The position numbers and the translations under genes were made by a program. A stretch of 64,000 bases of DNA, from contig JAGTJL010000012.1 in the NCBI GenBank assembly GCA_020746875.1, positions 248,001-312,000 on the forward strand, written 5' to 3'. This stretch comes from Rhexocercosporidium sp. MPI-PUGE-AT-0058. Lineage: Eukaryota > Ascomycota > Leotiomycetes > Helotiales. Shown here one piece after another: positions 1-11,237 of the stretch; the first letter of the stretch is position 1; every line of letters begins with the position of its first letter. Under the pieces are notes generated by a model. The model was not told the origin of the DNA and did no database searches. It was given only the letters and a program-made list of their open reading frames with translations.

Positions 1-2011
1 ACGTTGGATGCACCAGAAGCTTCGCTTGTCATGAGATCAATTTTCACCATGATCCCTCAGCGTTCCGTTTCGCATCAAGCACCTGACATTGCAGTGAATC
101 AGAGTCATACTCCAGTGAGATCTCGACTGCAACAGTACAAAGATGCATATACTGGTACGAGGCGGCGCAACAATACACTAGATCTTACAAAAATCTTGGA
201 TGGTGGTCAGAAGTTTGAGCTCCAGAAAATCGACCCAGACTTCACTGATAGTAAGAATGAATACTTCAAAGCCTTTGAGAAGGACTTGGAAAAGCTCAAC
301 GGTAGCAACTCTTCCAACAGTCTCTACATCGAGGAGTATCTCATCAAATCCGAACGACAGTGGTATGGGCATTTCAAGTCTGTCTAGCTGGGAAGATACA
401 CCGGAACAACCCCAGCAACGTCAACTTGGAACCATACAGAGATTGATGAGGACGGTACTACTGCTGAGGGGGCGTCAAGTTCAGCGGGCACTGCGCGCGG
501 CTTTCACGCACCGACGCTCACTGCTGAGAAGAGCAAGAGAACCATATACACGAACTATTGGGGACTCAGCAACGACTTCAAATCGCCCACTGGTCTCAAA
601 CTCTTCATGCAGTTAAATATCGGTGAATGGCCTATCTACACTATCTTTCTGGCGCTAGGTCAAATCATCGCGACTAGTTCATATCAGATCACCTTGATCT
701 CTGGTACTGTTGGTCAGACACCAGAGAAACTCTATGTCATTGCAAGCATTTATCGTAAGTATCAAGCGAGCTCTGAATGCCCCTTCTTGAGGCACGTTCT
801 GTTTTTAGACTGTAAATCCAGATGTGACAATTGCTAACTGCTTCGTTTCGTTTCCTAGTCGCAACCTCGATCTGCTGGTGGATCCTGTACCGAACCCTAA
901 AGTCCGTCTACGTTCTTTCAGTCCCGTTCATTTTCTACGGCATAGCATTTCTTCTTCTTGGGACTGCTCCATTTGCTACAAGTATCAACATGCGAGGATG
1001 GATCCAAAACGTAGCCACAGCCATGTACGCCGTCGCATCATCATCCGGCTCATTGTTTCTCTCGCTTAACTTTGGCGACGAGGGAGGCTCCCCCGTCAAA
1101 AGCTGGACGTTCCGCGCCTGTGTCATGCAGGGCACACAGCAGATCTACATCTGCGTTACCTGGGCCTGGGGATCTTTCCTCACGATATCGACGTCCAATA
1201 GCATTAATCCGCATGTTGTCACGACTAGCAACATGGCCCTGACTGGCATTGGCTTTCCGATTGCTTTCCTTTTCTTCGGAATCGCGTATGTGATGTGGGC
1301 TAGTCTCCCGCCTTACTATCACCAACAGCCTGGAAGGATGCCGTCTTTCTACTTTTCGCTCCTAAGACGCAGGATTGTGGTATGGTTCTTCTTCATCGTC
1401 ATTGTCCAGAACTACTTCTTGTCGACGCTCACTGGTCGCAACTGGGCGTACCTCTGGTCCTCCAATCACGCGTCCGTATGGCAGATCGCATTACTTGTCA
1501 TTCTACTCTTTATCGTGGTCTGGGCCGTCATCATAGCCGGCTTCTCAAAGCTCTCAAATCACATTCGTGGATCCTACCACTCGCAGCCATCGGTCTCGGT
1601 GCACCGCGATGGGGTCAGATCCTCTGGTCATGTTCTAATATCGACGCCTGGGTGCCCTGGGCCGGGTCAGTAGTCGACTCCGCTCTCGTCGGTAGGTCCC
1701 TCTGGCTCTGGCTGGGTGTCCTTGATGCGCTGCAGGGAGTTGGTTTCGGCATGCTGCTGATGCAGACTCTTACGCGTGTGCACGTTGCGTACACGTTGAT
1801 TGTTGCTCAGGTGCTGGGAAGTATAGCTACCATCCTCGCAAGGGCGACGGCGCCATATAAGGTTGGCCCGAGTGGCATGTTCCCTGGCTTCTCACGAGGA
1901 GCATATCCTGGGGTAGGGCAGCCGTGCTTCTGGGTTAATCTGATCTTTCAACTTCTTATTTGTGTTGGGTTCTTTACGTTCTTCAGAAAAGAACAGCTTA
2001 ATAAACCATAG
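1..2011 (+). pseudogene. alpha-1,3-glucan synthase, 3' part, disrupted
   Basis: This is the C-terminal multi-pass membrane domain of an alpha-1,3-glucan synthase (Ags/Mok family), which makes and exports cell-wall alpha-glucan at the plasma membrane. The gene enters from the left edge. Family signatures are the stretch SYQITLISGTVGQTPEKLYV, then WILYRTLKSVYVLSVPFIFY, then HSWILPLAAIGLGAPRW, and the usual ending FFRKEQLNKP. An intron at 755-858 (GTAAGT...CTAG) joins in frame to give a Leu codon. Two lesions break the reading. A TAG at 385-387 lies in the same frame that continues as LGRYTGTTPATSTWNHTEIDEDG-like coding up to the first membrane helix. A one-base frameshift falls near 1551-1562, between the sequence ending FSKLS and HSWILPL. 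Neither can be removed by a plausible intron: the only GT..AG around the TAG is 25 nt. I call it a pseudogene; two sequencing errors are the alternative. The N-terminal amylase and glycogen-synthase-like parts lie outside the window. Confidence 0.82.
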
Positions 2012-2457
2012 ATCCTGTTTGGAAATTAGTTATCGTTCGTAGTGGTATATCGAATTTGTTTTGCTTTGTATTTTATAACTTGTGGGTAATTTTTGAAGCG
2101 AGTACTCATCGTACGGCAAGAGGAATAAATCCAAGAGACTCGAAACGCTGAAGACTCGACGCTCTGTTTCGTTTCCCTCGAGATTTTTAATAAGAATTTC
2201 CTCTGTGACCACAATCCTTCCATGTATATCAGTCCTTTGACGAGAAGATTCATCCGTGTCACGTGTCACAATATTGACTGCTTTTTTTGTTGACTTTGCA
2301 TACAGCTCGCTTGTGGTGAGGCACATCCTGGTGAAGACTCTGCATAAGCTTGCACTTTGCTACAGTATTGCAATTTCCATTCCATGCGTCCCTGGATTGA
2401 ACGTATGAGGCCAATTTCGGGACTTCATCATATCGCAAAAGTTACTCACAGGGTCTG
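2012..2457. other. intergenic, convergent 3' ends
   Basis: This AT-leaning spacer lies between the stop of the glucan-synthase remnant and the stop of the MFS transporter. Small open frames on the minus strand (2026-2326) have no coding character that I recognise. No RNA gene or repeat was seen. Confidence 0.6.
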
Positions 2458-4411
2458 TTATTGCGGCCTCAAAGCACCCATCTCATTGAACGCCCATTTG
2501 CCATCAATGTACTGCCTCAACTTTTTCCCCTGTTACATTCATGGTAAGTCTCGCTGAGCACGAGACAATAGGGGGGCGAATAGGGTACGTACCCAAAAAG
2601 CAATCGGGACTCCAATCAGGCCAACGACCAGAATAATCCATGCCATTTCCATGCCAGCCCCAGAATACCCTTGGGACTCTACCCAGGGATGAATACTAAA
2701 GGCGATGCCAAAACTAGCGATGTAGCTGATGCCGCTAACAACTACCATGGCGGGCGCTGCCCAGCGGGGGAAGGCTTCTGTGATCCACTTGCTCGGTCCC
2801 AAGGTCAGCTTTTCCATTCTGCCATTCTTTGGTATGCAGACAGAAAGTAGAAAAAGTTATGGTGCAGACGGAGTACTTACAAGACTGCTAGCGGTCGCCA
2901 TAGCGGAGAAACTGAACGCGCTCAGGACATAGGAGATGTACACCCAAATCCAGTGCCATTTATGCTGTGCGGTTAGACCGTAAAGGATAAGACTCAATGC
3001 ACTGGTGATTATGGGGAGGATGAATGCTGGGAGGTAATGCTCTGCGTCCCGGACTCCCTTGTTACTCATTGCTAGCTTGCGGGTTATTCGCACCACCATC
3101 AGGCCGGCGCCAGGCCATGCAAGAACTGATCCGAGAGCTCGAGCTAAGTTGACGAGATCGATGGCGTAGGCTGGGAGGAAGTAGGGCTCCGATTGTAGGA
3201 CTTGGACGTACGTTTGTCCAAGGATGAGCATGCTGCCGAAGATGGCGGCCTGGAGGAGAGTGACCCAGAATACGAGAGGGTTGAGTAGACAGAGTAGAAT
3301 TTGAGGATAGCATGCGAACATTGCGTTCCAGCCTCCTCTTGTCTTACCCCAGAATTTCAACTCTTTCGTCGTCCATTTCCATACTCCTTGGTCGGGGTTT
3401 TGTGGCGTATCTCGTGCTCCTGTTGCGCCTGGGACTTGTTCCCACCCGTTGTAGATCTTGACATCTTCGGCGGCGCTTTGGACTACTATGTGTCCGTCGA
3501 AGGCTACTGCTGGGCGCGTGAAGTAGGTTTCAGTGAAGAGGAAGTAGATGAGTGCGAGCGAGATACTGCTGGGGATGATGGATATAAGGTAGAAGTTGCG
3601 CCACTCTCGGCCTGGATGGAGGGCTTGGGAGAGAGATAATGTTGCTGGGCTGACGCAGCCGGCGAACGACCATACCATGGCGATGGCTAAGGGGCGTTGG
3701 TGTATGAATGTGAGATCGATGACGATGAGGAATACCTAAATTCTGTTAGGGGACTGTCATAATTTGGGCTTGGCAATACGCACAACACTCATCGCAGCAC
3801 CCTGAACTACGCCCACCACGCAGACCGCTGCTAGAAGTGATCCGAAAGTAGTCGAAAATGCAGCCCAAATCGTCGCAACAAGAAGAGTCAAGGCTGCAAG
3901 TAGTAGCACTGGCCTTCTCCCAACGGCTAGCGATAGAGGAATCCAAAGAAACGACGCAATTCCTTGAAACAGCGAGGGCGCCGAGAGTAGTAGAGTTACT
4001 TGGAATGGCTCCGATTCCTGAAATTTGGTTAGCACATGAAGAGCCATGGCTGTTGGAGCTGTTCAAAGCTTGGCTGTTTACCTCAGGTGGAAAATCTTTA
4101 GCTAGCGATTCAAACATCATACTTGGACCAAGTACCGTCACAAGCGATACAGTTGAGAAGATCAGGAGAGTTGCAAACGAGATGGCACGTTTCTTAGAGG
4201 TCCAGTTGAGGGGATCATGGGAGTCGTTTGCTGGAATAGGAAGGTTCAGTGTTTTGCCTTCGGAGGTGATGAGGAAGACGCTGCCATTGAAATCGGAATT
4301 ATCGCGCTTTGATTGAGTGGAATCACATGTTGAGGTCGAAGTGGAGGTGATGCCTTCCACTTTGGAGCCCCCTTCCAAGGAAGGAGACGAATTGGGGCCT
4401 TCAGCCATCAT
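2458..4411 (-). CDS. MFS transporter (DHA1/HOL-like)
   Basis: This is a major facilitator superfamily membrane transporter, probably a 12-helix proton antiporter; its substrate cannot be told from sequence. Five exons join in phase 0: 4411-4082, 4017-3784, 3735-2881, 2826-2593 and 2529-2458. The introns are 64, 48, 54 and 63 nt, and the product is about 574 aa. The Ser/Thr-rich cytosolic N-terminus ends in HDPLNWTSKKR, the DPLNW-type motif before helix 1 in many fungal MFS drug and small-molecule transporters. The loop after helix 2 reads LAVGRRPVLL, the A-motif (GRRP). A central loop begins after FLFTETYFTRPAVAFDG, typical of the group. The final exon encodes GKKLRQYIDGKWAFNEMG, a common C-terminal tail in the family. 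The gene faces the broken glucan-synthase gene tail to tail. I see no disruption. Confidence 0.88.
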
Positions 4412-4926
4412 ATTCCATGAACCATCGTCTTCAAATCGTGCTTATAGCAATAGTTGTTAGGAGCCTTTGTAGATGGCGATCGGAGAAGGCAGCGTTTTCT
4501 TCAATGCTAGAACCTTGTGGGCACGGTTGATGCACCATTTGAAATGTTTTCGTTCGACGCAGGAAAAAGTGCGAAAGTATAAATTCTGGACTAGCTATGA
4601 CGAGTGCGATTAAACAGACGAGTAACGAATGAGTCTTGAGAATTAAATTTTGTGATACATCAAGTGAAACCGGATACTTCCAGCGCCACTTCAAGCTTCC
4701 TACAACCAAAAAAGGTATGGGGAGTCTCCAAGTGTCAAACATAGGGCGCAAGGCTAGACGAAAATCGAACTTAATCTTCGAGATAACTTGGCGATACGAG
4801 GCAACAGACAAACTTTCCCAGCACAGTAAATAATGAAACACGACGACTAAGTAAAGTCCAGGAACGTGTAAGAGGCACAAAATTGCAGCTAAATGGCATC
4901 ATAAAAATGGCGACAATTACTACATC
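4412..4926. other. upstream region of MFS gene and 3' side of deacetylase gene
   Basis: This spacer contains the promoter of the transporter and the 3' flank of the polysaccharide deacetylase gene, both on the minus strand. An open frame at 4431-4880 (minus) is hydrophobic and matches nothing I know. It lies where the transporter promoter must be, so I do not call it. Confidence 0.5.
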
Positions 4927-5949
4927 TCAATTCTTCAACATAGCTCCGACCTCTGCTGGCATCACCGCTCCTGCCTCGGGGGTATTTTTGCTCTTGAAAT
5001 CATCCGTCATCTGCTCAAATGTGACCCATTCCACACCTTCGTGCTTATTGATGTGATCAATAATCCTATCGAAGCAGTGTTAGCACCGCCTAGAAATTGT
5101 ACGAGCGACACTTACCTTTGGTGCATCTTGAGCACATGAGGCCTTCCTGACACATCGGGATGGATAGTCATAGGAAAGCAAAATTCGTCATAGTTCTCGT
5201 AGAAGTAATCGAAGTGATCCATCCAGAGCTGCTCCACCACTTTCGGATCAACCCAACCATGCGAGTTGGGTGAGTTTTTGATGAACATCATGGGTGGTAG
5301 ATCGTCGATATACCACGAGGCAGGAATTTCGACCAGACCAGTTGGCTTACCTTTGATCAGAGGTTTCATCCATTCCTCAGCCTTTTTCGTGTAGTCTATT
5401 TTCGTCCACGTATCTCCAATTCGCAGCCAGTACATCTGGGCGTCATCATGGGACATGCTGTGATCATACTCGATGCCATAACTGAGCAGTAGTTCGGCGC
5501 CTTCTTTACTTGTTTCCCACCAGGGAGCAACACTTCCTCTTGGAGGCTTTCCACAGAACTCCGTGAGCATGCGGTATGTCCTATCGAGCACATCCTTCTG
5601 TTGCTCGAGTGTCATATCGGCAGGGTTCTCGTGAGAGTAGCCATGGAGCCCAATCTCATGGCCTCCATCCCGAATCAAAGCGCACTCTTCGGGAAAGGTA
5701 TCAAGAGAGTGACCGGGAATAAACCAGGTTGCCTTGAAGCCATTCTTGTCAAAGAGTTTGAGAAGACGGCGCACTCCAATGGTTCCTGCCCACATTCCTT
5801 TTCATGGTGTCAGCTGAATATATGGAGAGTGTCAAGCTGAAGGTACCTCGACTGATGTCACTACTCGAGTCTTCCCCTCCATATGAGCCTAGCCAGCCCG
5901 CCACAGCATCAATATCGACACCATAGCCGACGAGAACTTTCTTGACCAT
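4927..5949 (-). CDS. polysaccharide deacetylase family protein (NodB fold)
   Basis: This is a NodB-homology carbohydrate-esterase-4-like protein. The fold removes acetyl groups from chitin or related glycans, or hydrolyses small amides (the PuuE/HpPgdA-like branch). Three exons, 5949-5847, 5797-5116 and 5065-4927, give 307 aa; the introns are 49 and 50 nt. The start [10 protein letters not shown] is preferred over an in-frame upstream ATG at 6021 because the NodB strand beta-1 begins there. Metal-site motifs are visible: VDIDA at residues 11-15 (DxD) and LHGYSHE at 85-91 (two His). The motif-3-like VAPWWE and a late TIHPDVSG with His follow. There is no signal peptide and no carbohydrate-binding module, so an intracellular protein of the single-domain bacterial-like branch is more likely than a secreted chitin deacetylase. 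Substrate is inferred only from the fold. Confidence 0.85.
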
Positions 5950-6781
5950 GGTGAGTGGGGAGGTAGAGGCAAGACAGAAGGAAATGATAGAGATTGGAGC
6001 TTTGAGACGAGATGGAAACAATGCTAGAAGACTGATGCCGGAAAGTTCTAGCTTAGATGAAAGGAAGAAGGAATGATCAGCTTGATCAAGGAGGGGGAGG
6101 GGAGCGGTAGCTCTTTATCTAGAACCTTACGGTCGCGGCGGTCATACAACAGTTCAACAGTAGTGGGGAGCCATCGACGTCCAACAGTGGGGAGAGTGGA
6201 AGTGGAAGAGATAGTCCAAGGATGGGGATGAGGGGATCGAAGACGGAGAAGAGAAGAACTTCAAGTGGCCGATAAGAGGTGGATTATGTCAGCATCCACT
6301 GATAAGACATGGTGCTTGGCGACGCCTGGGCGGCCGCGACGTCCACATGCTGGATCATTGGCATCTGGCTGGCAACCCTGACCTGACTTCCAGGATCCAG
6401 TCGACGTGATTGCTCCTCCACGAATTGGTGGATACCTACCTATCACCGTCCTTCATCAGGTACGAGTACGATTCAGGCCTCCAACATTATCCCCAGCCCT
6501 AAGCTTCTGACGGCTCTCCAGCTGCATCCCCCCATCTCCCTTCAACATCATCAACATCTTTGAAACCGAAACAAAAACAACAAACAAGACAAGACAGCCA
6601 GCCTTTCAGCCCGCGCCAATCATCCGAGACGATACCATCCAGCACCAGGTCGGCACGTTTCCGGACCACGACCTTCCTACGCGCATCAGATATACGGCTT
6701 GCGATATCAAGACCCTGGCTTTACCACGTTGCAGGACTGGACGCCCTGCGACTGTTTCTGCAGCGCGCGAATGTCGAATGA
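5950..6781. other. divergent promoter region
   Basis: This 832-nt interval separates the divergent deacetylase and VPS9-ankyrin genes and so holds both promoters. It includes A-rich and C-rich tracts, for example around 6525-6600, just upstream of the VPS9 gene start. Open frames at 6261-6446, 6560-6781 and 6606-6800 look non-coding. No other feature was recognised. Confidence 0.55.
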
Positions 6782-9700
6782 ATGCAACCCTTAAATCCAT
6801 TCCTGAGTGCCTTCTTCAAGAGCGCTGTGCCCTCTCAGTGTACTCCTGTCCACCATCATGTAAGCTTCTGGAGCTGGAGAGCTGGCATTTTGTTCCTTGG
6901 AAAGCTAACCGTTCCTCTAGATTCTGCTAGTCCCTACAACTGACGTACTCCTTACCTCCCGCGATCGCGAGTCTGGTGTCCTCTACGCAGACCTAGCCGG
7001 ATCTGAGGAATTCCTCGGTAGCCATGTCTTGCGAATACCAGCCAACCATGCGACAGCGGGAGGGAAGGATGCGCCAAACATGCGAGAGAGTAGGGGCAAG
7101 GCGAAGCAATATACAACAATCAATGGCAGAACGGTAGTAGTTAAGGATGCCTATGTGTATAGCAATAAAGGTGCGTCTGTTGCCTTGGGGCCAGGAGCCT
7201 AAGCTGATGTCTTCTTAAAAGGATTCAAAACTCTCAACCAAGCACAACTCTTGACAGATACACTGTGGTACCCGGACTCGCTGGAACCACGGCAATGGCT
7301 CATATACTACATTTCGAGGCCCTTGCTGGGCATCTACGAGGAGGTCAAGATCATACCTGCGAGCATACCCACCCCTTCTCCGAGTGGTAGACCAGCTTTA
7401 CCTATGCGAACACCGTCTCACGCAGAATCCCCAATATCACCAAGCAATCTGCCGAAGAAGAAGGACATTAAGTCTTTCAATGACTTACTGAATAATTTTC
7501 CTATGATCGCAAGGCAAATGCAACCCGGTCTTGAGCGACTCTTCAAGGAATTCAATACTGTGTTTGACAAGCCTTTGCCTCCTCCTCCATCTGCTTCAAA
7601 CATTCCGGATCCAGTGCCAGATGGGCCGATAGCTACAGCAATGAAGAAAGCGCGGTCGAATAGCACAAACTCAGCCCCAAGCTTCCGATCCAATGGTCAT
7701 GTAGACCGCAGGGCAATGGAGGACTTCTATGCAGAGGATGATGAGGATGTTATGAGAGGTGCGTTAGAAACTGCGGTGACGACTGCCATTGATCTATTTC
7801 AAATGGTGGACAAACAACAATTGTCACTTCTGGGAGCCACAACAGACCTCACAGGGCCTGTTGTGGAGCGACTGATTGAGAGATATGTTACCGAACAAGT
7901 CCATGATACTGTGCTGTATCCCAGATTATGTGCTATGAAGCGGCCAGAGGATCTTGAATTGGAATCGAAAATCAGACAAATGGAATTCGTGGATATCTCG
8001 CAAGTCGGCATTCCCATCCAAGGTGGCCAACGAGGGAAGCACGAATTGACATTGAGACTGGGCCGAGCTGTGGAAGAATTTCGGAAACTGGGTGTAGCAG
8101 GCAGCCCTCAACAAATGATGGACGTTCTTTTGTTGACTCTAAAAACCGTTACCCAACTATCTGACGTTCCCAAAATCTCTGCCAATGTCTCGGGTCCGTC
8201 GTCCGAGAAGGTCAGCCCCGTCCTTACCATCAATGCCGACACTCTAGTTTCATTACTCCTGGTTGTAGTTATCAGAGCGCAAGTTCGGTACCTACAAGCT
8301 CGCTTGCTGTACATGCGACACTTTATCTTTATCGATGATGTTGAGAGTGGTGAGATGGGTTATGCACTCAGCACTTTTGAGGCAGTTCTTTCCTATCTTG
8401 CGCGGGATTCGGGTGGTCTACGCAAAGCTAGCCGTAGAAATCACAAGCTATGGCAGGCGACGAAGAAGGGGGATATCAAGGAAATGATGACTATCATGGA
8501 GCCAGAGAAAGATTACTCTGATGACGAGGGGTCCAACGAAGCGATCATCGACGACCTAATCGATGAAGACGCACCTTGGAACTCTTCTAGCAATCATTCG
8601 ACGCGGAACTCTTCGCGGTCGAGCGGATCAGGAAGATTCTCGCAAGCTTCGACTTTAAATCACGTATTTCCGTTCCAGATCAAGCATGACGAGGAGGAAG
8701 AAGAACGTCTTCCACCCCTTCGAAGGCCGAAACAAGTTACTATGGATATGCGAAGTATGTCAAGTAGCTCCGAGATGTCGTTTCGGTCCCGGGCGACGAC
8801 TATCGACTCTACGAGTAGTGGCATCGAGGGCGACACTTCCATCGAGAGACTTTCACAGACAGAGGATTCATTCGGAGAATCAGTTCCTATGATGGCCATC
8901 CAGAACGAACGACCTGAGTCTCTCAAATATCTCTTCTCATTACGGAACTACTTTCCACTTGGTATGGTTCTTGACGACACGAATAACGAAGGCACCACTC
9001 TGCTCAGTGCAGCTGTTCAGCTAGGCCATACGGAGTTGATCGATATCATTCTAGACTTCGTATATCGAGCCGAATCCGAAGCACTTGTGGTGGAATATCT
9101 GGCAAAACAGGACATCCGTGGTAGAAGCGTTGCTCATTATCTTTTCAATGCCCCCACACTCATTCCTCGTGTTGGTCGACTGCTACCTTGGCGGCAGAAG
9201 GACAGAAATGGTCAAACCCCTCTTTTCGCTCTCTGCCGCTCATATGATCACGGAAACTACAGAGGCATGGTTGAAGCCGGTCTAGCTGCTGCCACTGCTT
9301 CCCAAGGAGATGGGCAGCCATTACACTTGGATGATCACGTTGATGCGAAAGGCAACACTCTCTTGCACATTGTCAACGATCCTCAAGTTGCTCTACGAAT
9401 CCTGCTACATTGTGATTCGGATGTGAATGCCACTAATGACAAGAAGTTCACGTCATTGATGGTTGCAAGCAAGTACGGCAGATTGGAAATGGTTCGGGCG
9501 TTGTTCGGAGACCCTAGAGTGGATCTCTTTGCCAAAGAGCTTCGTGGTCTTACTGCTGTTGAACTCGCCAAGGATGACGATGTCCGAAATCGTATAGACG
9601 ATTTAATTCTCTTCTCCGGTCAGCCTGCTGCCGATGGGAGGATAACAGCTGTCGTGCGCTCATTCTTCGTCGAGGATGCTACAATTCGTCTTGTAGTCAA

Positions 9701-10863
9701 GTCCGGTGCACCCTCCGTAAACCAAAGCTTTACAGTGACGACCTGTCGACGCTCCCTCGCTGACTTTGAGCATCTTGCAAAGCTTCTTGCACTCGAGAAT
9801 CCAGCATCATGGCTACCTTCAATTTCCGGAATGCGTTCACCGTTTCAACTACCGTCGAAACCATCCAGAGCTGTTTTGAGGGATATTCAGATTCGTCTGG
9901 ATGGTTTTCTGAAGATTCTACTAGCGCACTCAACTTTCTCAACACATGAGATGCTTTGGGAGTTCTTCCTCGTTCCTGACATCCAAGCCGACATGATGGA
10001 ACAGCGCAGCAAATTGAAAGCCGAGACCAGAATTGAGACAGTCAGAGAAGAATATGAGCCTGTGGAGGATGTACGGGATGTTGAAAGATTTGTTGATCAT
10101 GCCAGAGATATGGTTCGAAGTGTCAACTACTCTACAAAGAGTGTTGCGCGAAGAGCTAATATGGTGCGAGCTACTACCACCGGCGAGTGCTTCATTTCTT
10201 TACATGTAGCAAAGCTAATTAAAAGGCCTAGATCTCCACAATGCATGGCATCTCGCATCTAGAGCAATCTCTACGCTCGAAGGTCTACCAGCCACTCACA
10301 CTTCTGCTCTCGCGGCCTATGTCCAATGCCTAGCTCCACCATCAACCTCACCTTACTCAGCATTCCATTCGACAATACTCTCTATACACAGCACAATCAT
10401 TGCTATGTTGCTCTCACTCTCCCGGCCTACATCTCTCATTTCTTCCATCAATTCATCCCGGAAAGCCATAGAGCGCAATTACAATTCCTTGTCGCGATCT
10501 ACTCGCTGGCCTCTCGGACTGCTGGATGAGACTCGCCAGCGATTGAACGAGGAGAAAGAAGACAAGATGAGAAGAACGAAAGAGGAAGCCGACGAACTAG
10601 GCAGAGAATTGAGATACACACAGCAAGTCGTCGCAGGCGAGCTAGCAGGATGGCAAGATCTACACGAGAAGATGGGGAGGAAAGCCATCCGAGACCTAGC
10701 AAAGGGGATGTTAATCAAAGAGCGCACTACGCTCGAGGGCATGAAGCGTGCAATGAGGAAGCTGAAGATCACACCAGTTGTCATTTCCGCTGCTCCTTCG
10801 ATCATGAGCGCGGAGGTTGAGGTCAACGGGAGTAGTAATGCGGGCCCGTCCAGTTCGTTGTGA
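6782..10863 (+). CDS. VPS9-domain, ankyrin-repeat and PX/BAR-like protein (VRL1/VARP-like)
   Basis: This is a predicted endosomal Rab5-type guanine-nucleotide-exchange protein. Exons are 6782-6859, 6921-7170, 7222-10182 and 10232-10863, giving about 1306 aa. The start MQPLNPFLSAFFKS is chosen because exon 1 (78 nt) joins in phase to ILLVPTTDVLLT. In order: an N-terminal conserved segment (1-120); a VPS9 domain at roughly 300-515, with the helix run QLSLLGATTDLTGPVVERLI; an acidic Ser-rich linker; ankyrin repeats at roughly 680-915; a PX-like segment containing FFVEDATIRLVVKSG at roughly 915-1040; and a long charged helical end (LLDETRQRLNEEKEDKM) that fits a BAR-like coiled coil. This order matches yeast Vrl1, a relative of metazoan VARP. 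The third intron must start with GC (10183, GCGAGT) and end CTAG at 10231 to keep frame. The nearest GT donor at 10164 breaks the frame. The domain assignments are by eye; the PX/BAR part is the least certain. Confidence 0.82.
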
Positions 10864-11237
10864 ATAATAGTAATTGACCTAGAAAGAGAGGGGTTGTGGT
10901 CGATACTGTATTTGGATAGATTGGTGGGTGGCGTTTGGGATTTGCCTTGGTGCCTGGGTCACTGGATGGATACAGTACGATAACGGGCATTTTCGTCTAT
11001 TCTTGAAGCGTTGCGTAGAGCGTGCAATTCGATTTTTATTTTGGTGGCGACCTCTCTTTGCTGCCGCATGTGCTTGTGCTACGATGTAGTATGAGGGACG
11101 CTCAAAAGAGCAAATCGAGTTGCTAGAGAAGCCTAGCTTAACAACTTATGTCTGCTGTCCGAGCCCGCTGCAATTGCACCAGCTTAGACAATTACCAACC
11201 TTTCCAGCTCAAGCTTTTGAAATAACCTCCCAAACCC
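10864..11237. other. intergenic, convergent 3' ends
   Basis: This is a 3' flank shared by the VPS9-ankyrin gene and the HET-domain pseudogene. I see no gene, repeat or RNA in it. Confidence 0.55.

Noticed and set aside
363..387. Reading the TAG in the glucan-synthase gene as part of a GT..AG intron.
   Set aside because: The only fitting segment is 25 nt, below the 48-nt minimum seen here, and it codes family-like residues.
4431..4880. A 149-codon minus-strand open frame.
   Set aside because: It is hydrophobic without a recognised family and occupies the promoter of the MFS transporter.
10326..10529. A 67-codon frame at the end of the VPS9 gene.
   Set aside because: It overlaps exon 4 of that gene in another frame; the exon frame matches the expected helical C-terminus.
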